Part shown: positions 59,930 to 64,000 of the stretch, piece by piece
Position numbering within the stretch: position 1 is the stretch's first letter
Layout: every line of letters starts with the position of its first letter
Source: Bacteroidales bacterium
GTDB lineage: Bacteria > Bacteroidota > Bacteroidia > Bacteroidales > F082
Assembly: GCA_017645275.1 (NCBI GenBank)
Contig: JAGCPH010000047.1
Coordinates: forward strand, 1-64,000
Direction: 5' to 3'
Length of the DNA: 64,000 nucleotides
Program-made: the position numbers and the translations under genes
Notes under the pieces: model-generated
Databases searched by the model: none
What the model saw: the letters and a program-made list of their open reading frames with translations, nothing else
Told to the model about the DNA's origin: nothing

Positions 59930-61887
59930 TTCACAATCTTCTTCACCACGCTGTTTCCATTCTTGTCGCTGACTCTCACGAAGTACACGCCTTCATTCAA
60001 ATCCGTGACGTTGATCTCGTTAGCGTTATCGACCGACATCACCTGCTGGCCTATAGCGTTGAAAATAGTCACATTCTGAACGTCGCCATTAATATATAAG
60101 GTGCTGTTCATCGGGTTAGGATAAACCTCGAAGCTTGCAGCCTCATTCTCAGCGACGCCGTCAAAGATAGTTTCGTTGATTTCAACTGTGATTGTCTGAA
60201 TACCAAGGCTTGAGATAATCTCAATAGTTGTGTTTACATAACCTTTAGTATAAATGGCAATATAAACTGTCACATCCAAGCTCTCACCTGGCTGAAGTGT
60301 TGTAGGAAGTGGCTCGCTTGTCTCAAAATCAAGATAATGATACTCAATCTCACTGATGCTGTTGACATCAAATGGGCTTGCAGTGTTGTTGGTGATAGTG
60401 AATGTAGCAGGCTCATCTTCCTCAAAAGTGATGTCATTCACGCTGATTGTAGGCTCTGCCGGAACGTGTGTCTCCATCTGGAAATGATGTGGGTCGAGCT
60501 CGGCAAACACCGGCTGTGTGTAACGGCGACCTGACTCGTCAGCACCGAAAACGTAATAATCGATACTCGATTCGCTCTGATAACCTTTGATATAGCCGAC
60601 ATACTCATCAGGCTCGCCAGTAGCTGTCATATGTGCTACTTGGTATTCACCGCCATCAATTCTATAATAAACAAGGAGTGAATCCTGTTTCAGATCAGCA
60701 CCGCTGTAAGCGATGAATTTGCTTGTGACTGCTATTGAATCCTGCCATTCCTGCTCACCGAAGATGACGTTTCTGTGGTCGACGAAAAGCATGCCGAAGT
60801 CCATCACACCACGGGTTCTGCAGTGCAAAGCGTCGGTATTCTCCCAGCTGATACCTGATCCGTTGTTCACAACGCCAACGACCTCATATCCTGGCATGGC
60901 GTCGCGGTAAACCTGCAAAGCCTGCTCGTTATATGTGCTGTTTGTTCCAAGCGGCACATACACTGTCTTGTTTAGAATCAAGCTGTTGGTGTAAGGAGCA
61001 AGGGTGTTGCCACCTGGTTCCTGCACGCGGTAAACGTGGTAAGGATAGCCCCAGCAGCAATTTGTTGTCTCGAAATACTCAGCAACCTGCTCGTAATACT
61101 GGTAACGTGGGTTGCTTTGCGGCAGCTGTGCAATCAAAATCTTGTCAGGTGCGAGGTATTTGCCCCAGCAGTCGACGTGCGCGATGTAGTCGCCCTGTGG
61201 GTCGATGGTGACATGATATGGGTCAATGCCGAGATAGTCACGCATCTTGTTACGCACGTTGGTCTCGTTGTTGCCGTTCTCCTGGAAAACAAGATCATCG
61301 CTAACACCATGGCCGCGGCCGTCTTCCATCATGTTGCCGCCTGTGTGCTGGAGGTTCATGCCATACATCGGGATGTTCCAGAAGTTGGCAAACACGCCCG
61401 ACATGTTGTCGTCGTTAGGACGTGGACGGTTGTAGATGTTGTCAACGATAGCAGGATGAGTGTCCTCGAAGATGTACCACGGACCGTAATCACGTACCCA
61501 ATATGAGTCGGACTGGGCATTCACAAAGGTCACATTGTCCATGTTCACACCTGCGCTCTGGAATGAGCCCTGTGCACTGTTCTGATACGACGACGATACA
61601 ATGCAATACACATGGCAGTTATTAGCCAGCTGCACCACCAAACTTGTTGGGATTCCAAGAGGGTAACGGATCATAACACCCTGCATGGGCTCAAACTCGG
61701 CCACGAAACGTGGTGTGCCTGTAGGAGGGTCTGTCTCAACAAAATTTTCGTTTCTCACTGGCGTATGCATCTCTTCCTCAGAGAGATAATGCCATCTTTT
61801 CCAATCTGGAGTCTTCTGCTCCTGTGCGTTAACTTTGATGCTGAAAATCAAAGCAATAACAGCAAAACTGAGTAATATTTTCTTCAT
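59920..61887 (-). CDS. Peptidylarginine deiminase homologue (PPAD-like) with T9SS sorting domain
   Basis: 655 residues. Signal peptide 1-21 (KVNAQ). The catalytic domain (about 55-400) aligns closely in memory with Porphyromonas gingivalis PPAD. Asp133 is in SYWVRDYGPW, Arg154 and Arg156 in YNRPRPNDD, His237 and Asp239 in HVDCWGKYLAP, Asn301 in YTNSLILN, and Cys356 in TDALHCRTRG. The two arginines are those that bind the peptide C-terminal carboxylate in PPAD, so citrullination of C-terminal arginines is predicted rather than free agmatine hydrolysis. An Ig-like domain (about 400-480), a further beta domain and a type A T9SS sorting domain (VYPNPMN ... KKIVKSR) follow. The final SR and the stop come from a heptamer repeat. 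Confidence 0.88.
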   Translation of the reverse strand: MKKILLSFAVIALIFSIKVNAQEQKTPDWKRWHYLSEEEMHTPVRNENFVETDPPTGTPRFVAEFEPMQGVMIRYPLGIPTSLVVQLANNCHVYCIVSSSYQNSAQGSFQSAGVNMDNVTFVNAQSDSYWVRDYGPWYIFEDTHPAIVDNIYNRPRPNDDNMSGVFANFWNIPMYGMNLQHTGGNMMEDGRGHGVSDDLVFQENGNNETNVRNKMRDYLGIDPYHVTIDPQGDYIAHVDCWGKYLAPDKILIAQLPQSNPRYQYYEQVAEYFETTNCCWGYPYHVYRVQEPGGNTLAPYTNSLILNKTVYVPLGTNSTYNEQALQVYRDAMPGYEVVGVVNNGSGISWENTDALHCRTRGVMDFGMLFVDHRNVIFGEQEWQDSIAVTSKFIAYSGADLKQDSLLVYYRIDGGEYQVAHMTATGEPDEYVGYIKGYQSESSIDYYVFGADESGRRYTQPVFAELDPHHFQMETHVPAEPTISVNDITFEEDEPATFTITNNTASPFDVNSISEIEYHYLDFETSEPLPTTLQPGESLDVTVYIAIYTKGYVNTTIEIISSLGIQTITVEINETIFDGVAENEAASFEVYPNPMNSTLYINGDVQNVTIFNAIGQQVMSVDNANEINVTDLNEGVYFVRVSDKNGNSVVKKIVKSR

Positions 61888-61924
61888 TTTTCTAAGAATT
61901 AATTTCCAATAAAAATTTTAGCCT

Positions 61925-61933
61925 GCAAAGATA
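61925..61933 (-). promoter_or_regulatory. -7 promoter element of the PPAD-like gene
   Basis: TATCTTTGC on the minus strand, 37 bases upstream of the start. Confidence 0.6.
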
Positions 61934-61973
61934 ATTATTTTTGATAAATCAGCGTTAATTTTTAAAAATTTTA

Positions 61974-61981
61974 TATCTTTG
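61974..61981 (+). promoter_or_regulatory. -7 promoter element of the lytic transglycosylase gene
   Basis: TATCTTTG, 34 bases upstream of the ATG; divergent from the PPAD-like promoter. Confidence 0.55.
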
Positions 61982-62015
61982 TAGCTTTAAAATATTGTAA
62001 CGAGTACCAGTAATT

Positions 62016-63878
62016 ATGAGAAAACAGTTCTTTTTTGCATTGGCAGTCTTAGTGACGCTTTTAACATCATGCTCAACGATTCAGGAGTTTAACGAATTTC
62101 GTAAAGTAAAGGCGAAACAAAACAGTGCCACAAACACAAATCAAAACAGCAACGTTAGTAATAACGTTGATAATCAGACTGTTAACAATCAAGAAATAAG
62201 CGATGACGAAGTCGTTTCGGAAGAGGATCTGACCTACGACGACGAATATGAGGAAATTAATCCTAACGATCCCGACAGCATCCAGATGCAGATGCAACAG
62301 ATGTTCGATGATGAGAACTCTGGCGTAGGTATAGTCGATGAGTCGGTGGAATTGTTGGAACATATTGATACTCTGCAAGTTATACCATATTTCGAGGGTA
62401 GCTTGGAGAACACCTGTAACTATCCTCCAGGATATATTCCTTCGTTCCCGGACAGCGTTTATGCCAAACGTATCGAGGAGCTGAACCGCAACACCACCAT
62501 CGACTTGGTTTACAACAAACATGTGAAGTCGTTTATCGATGTGTATGCGGTGCAGAAACGCAGCAAAACTGAGCGAATCCTCGGTCTTTCAGATGTTTAT
62601 TTCCCACTTTTCGAACAGATGCTCGACAAGTATAACATGCCGCTCGAGCTGAAATATCTGGCTGTCGTCGAGTCGGCTCTTAACCCCACAGCAGGCTCAT
62701 GGGCTGGCGCAAAAGGCCTCTGGCAGTTCATGTATGCCACCGGCAAGCAGTACGGCCTCAACTCAAACACCCTCGTCGACGACCGTTACGACCCATTGAA
62801 AGCTACCGACGCGGCTTGCCGTCACTTGAGAGACCTTTACAACCAGTTTGGCGACTGGTTCCTCGCTCTCGCGGCATATAACTCTGGCGCAGGCAACGTC
62901 AACAAAGCTATACGTCGTTCCGGAGGTATCAAGAATTACTGGGCAATATGGCCTTATCTGCCTCGTGAGACACGTGGTTACGTTCCAGCCTTCATCGCAG
63001 TAAACTATGTGATGAACTATGCTCCAGAACATAACATCTGCCCGCTCGACCCGGGAATCATCAAAAACGGCACCGACACCGTCACAGTGCACGATGTGCT
63101 TCATTTTGACCAGCTTAACGAGATGCTCGGCGTCCCTATGGCCGACCTGAAGTTCTTTAACCCACAATATAAAGCCGAAATAATACCGGCATCAAGTAAG
63201 AAACCATACCTTCTCACACTGCCTAATCAATATGTGGAATCATATATCGACCACGAAAAAGAACTTTATACCTATAAGACAAAGAGCGGCATCGACAAGG
63301 ATAAACTGCAGGAACGCATAAAATCAATGTCCGACCGCAGCGTCCATGTGGTGAAAAAAGGCGAGACACTGAGCACCATCGCAAGAAAATATCACGTCAG
63401 CGTGAACCAACTGAAACAATGGAACAACATGAAATCCGACCGACTCAGCATCGGACAGAAACTCGTGGTCTATAGCTCTGGCGCACCTATGGCACAGGTG
63501 GGTAACGACAAACCAGTGGAACGCTCCACAACACAAATCACGCATACCGTGAAAAAAGGTGAGACCCTTGGCAAGATCGCACAGAAATACAAATGTACAG
63601 TCACCGACCTTAAACGTTGGAACAACCTGAAGTCAACAAATATCCAGGTGGGACAGAAACTCAAGGTGTATCCTCCTGAGAATCAGAATGTTAGTAGCGG
63701 AAACAGTAGCAATAACAAGCCTGCTTCAAGTTCAAACAGTACAACAACTTATACCGTGAAGAGTGGCGACTCGTTGTGGTCAATAGCCAAGAAATTCAAC
63801 GTCACCGTCGACCACATCAAGAAACTTAACAATCTGAAAAACAACGATATAAAAGTCGGTCAGAAGCTAAAAATTTAA
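62016..63878 (+). CDS. MltD-like lytic transglycosylase with three LysM domains
   Basis: 620 residues. Lipobox LLTSC (Cys19), then an Asn/Asp/Glu-rich linker to about 110. The SLT goose-lysozyme-like domain (about 195-340) has the catalytic Glu in [13 protein letters not shown] and [17 protein letters not shown], with [12 protein letters not shown]. Three LysM domains follow, starting [18 protein letters not shown] and YTVKSGDSL. It cleaves peptidoglycan glycan strands with anhydro-MurNAc ends, in the periplasm or at the outer membrane. Confidence 0.93.
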   Translation: MRKQFFFALAVLVTLLTSCSTIQEFNEFRKVKAKQNSATNTNQNSNVSNNVDNQTVNNQEISDDEVVSEEDLTYDDEYEEINPNDPDSIQMQMQQMFDDENSGVGIVDESVELLEHIDTLQVIPYFEGSLENTCNYPPGYIPSFPDSVYAKRIEELNRNTTIDLVYNKHVKSFIDVYAVQKRSKTERILGLSDVYFPLFEQMLDKYNMPLELKYLAVVESALNPTAGSWAGAKGLWQFMYATGKQYGLNSNTLVDDRYDPLKATDAACRHLRDLYNQFGDWFLALAAYNSGAGNVNKAIRRSGGIKNYWAIWPYLPRETRGYVPAFIAVNYVMNYAPEHNICPLDPGIIKNGTDTVTVHDVLHFDQLNEMLGVPMADLKFFNPQYKAEIIPASSKKPYLLTLPNQYVESYIDHEKELYTYKTKSGIDKDKLQERIKSMSDRSVHVVKKGETLSTIARKYHVSVNQLKQWNNMKSDRLSIGQKLVVYSSGAPMAQVGNDKPVERSTTQITHTVKKGETLGKIAQKYKCTVTDLKRWNNLKSTNIQVGQKLKVYPPENQNVSSGNSSNNKPASSSNSTTTYTVKSGDSLWSIAKKFNVTVDHIKKLNNLKNNDIKVGQKLKI

Positions 63879-64000
63879 GCTCCAGATTATCGATTCAACC
63901 TGCCTCAACAAGTCGCGTTTCGGCTTGTTGGGGTAGTATACATACCCTTCGACGGTGATGATACGAGTGTTATCAGGGTTTACGAAGGTGTAAGAGACAT
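63867..64000 (-). CDS. Partial gene, C-terminal end of a DUF4837-like lipoprotein
   Basis: An open frame runs from the window edge to a TAG at 63869-63867, giving 43 residues that include [20 protein letters not shown] and end IIWSLNF. This resembles the C-terminus of the DUF4837 family, often found next to LysM transglycosylase genes in Bacteroidetes. It overlaps the convergent transglycosylase gene by 12 bases. The rest of the gene is outside the window. Confidence 0.6.
   Translation of the reverse strand, partial: VSYTFVNPDNTRIITVEGYVYYPNKPKRDLLRQVESIIWSLNF

Overview
The window is chromosomal DNA of a Bacteroidota member, most likely order Bacteroidales. Four lines of evidence support this. 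The -7 promoter elements are of the TAxxTTTG type. There is a gliding/type IX secretion gene (gldH), and four large secreted proteins end in type A T9SS sorting domains. There is a methylmalonyl-CoA mutase pair (mutA/mutB). Familiar Bacteroidetes neighbourhoods are also present (ricT-gldH-PBP1A-obgE, and a LysM transglycosylase next to a DUF4837-like gene). I see no rRNA gene beyond a 5S tail, and no integrase, insertion sequence or CRISPR array.

Layout. 1-232: 3' end of 5S rRNA, terminator, heptamer repeat. 232-4307: giant beta-helix T9SS protein followed by a small PLGSG-tailed protein. 4384-8653: PurF-like protein, SAM hydroxide adenosyltransferase, PhoH, PurC. 8828-12889: defence-type cluster (AbiH, a secreted trypsin-like protease, a rod-shaped candidate RNA, and the AbiEi/AbiEii type IV toxin-antitoxin pair). 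12894-16647: AlkD-like glycosylase, NadD, YicC, ornithine aminotransferase. 16786-18913: HigBA toxin-antitoxin, a lipoprotein and an HsdR-N-like nuclease-fold protein. 19068-24935 (minus): PAP2 phosphatase, ObgE, PBP1A, GldH, RicT. 25018-28704: MATE exporter, CobW GTPase, EamA transporter. 28795-35267 (minus): a second PLGSG small protein and a 2061-residue T9SS protein. 35460-40370: four-helix-bundle protein and MutA/MutB. 40407-47612: RNase H, zinc-ribbon protein, TcdA, TatD, PPP phosphatase, GpmA, polysaccharide deacetylase, RecG. 47712-59599: an eight-gene plus-strand run lysS - gingipain-family protease - holB - lnt - dus - 5'-nucleotidase - GT9 - MBL hydrolase. 59712-63878: tRNA-Glu(CUC), a close homologue of Porphyromonas peptidylarginine deiminase (PPAD), and a LysM lytic transglycosylase. 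The window ends inside a DUF4837-like gene.

Three themes stand out. (1) The window carries many copies of at least six families of short palindromic or periodic repeats. Members sit in frame inside at least four genes (cobW, RNase H, tatD, polysaccharide deacetylase) and provide the stop codon and last residues of about six others. (2) Two unrelated giant T9SS proteins are each followed, after exactly 23 bases, by a small secreted protein with a C-terminal PLGSG-helix-basic tail, which looks like an undescribed two-gene surface cassette. (3) A gingipain-family protease and a PPAD homologue lie about 7 kb apart, a pairing best known from Porphyromonas virulence biology.
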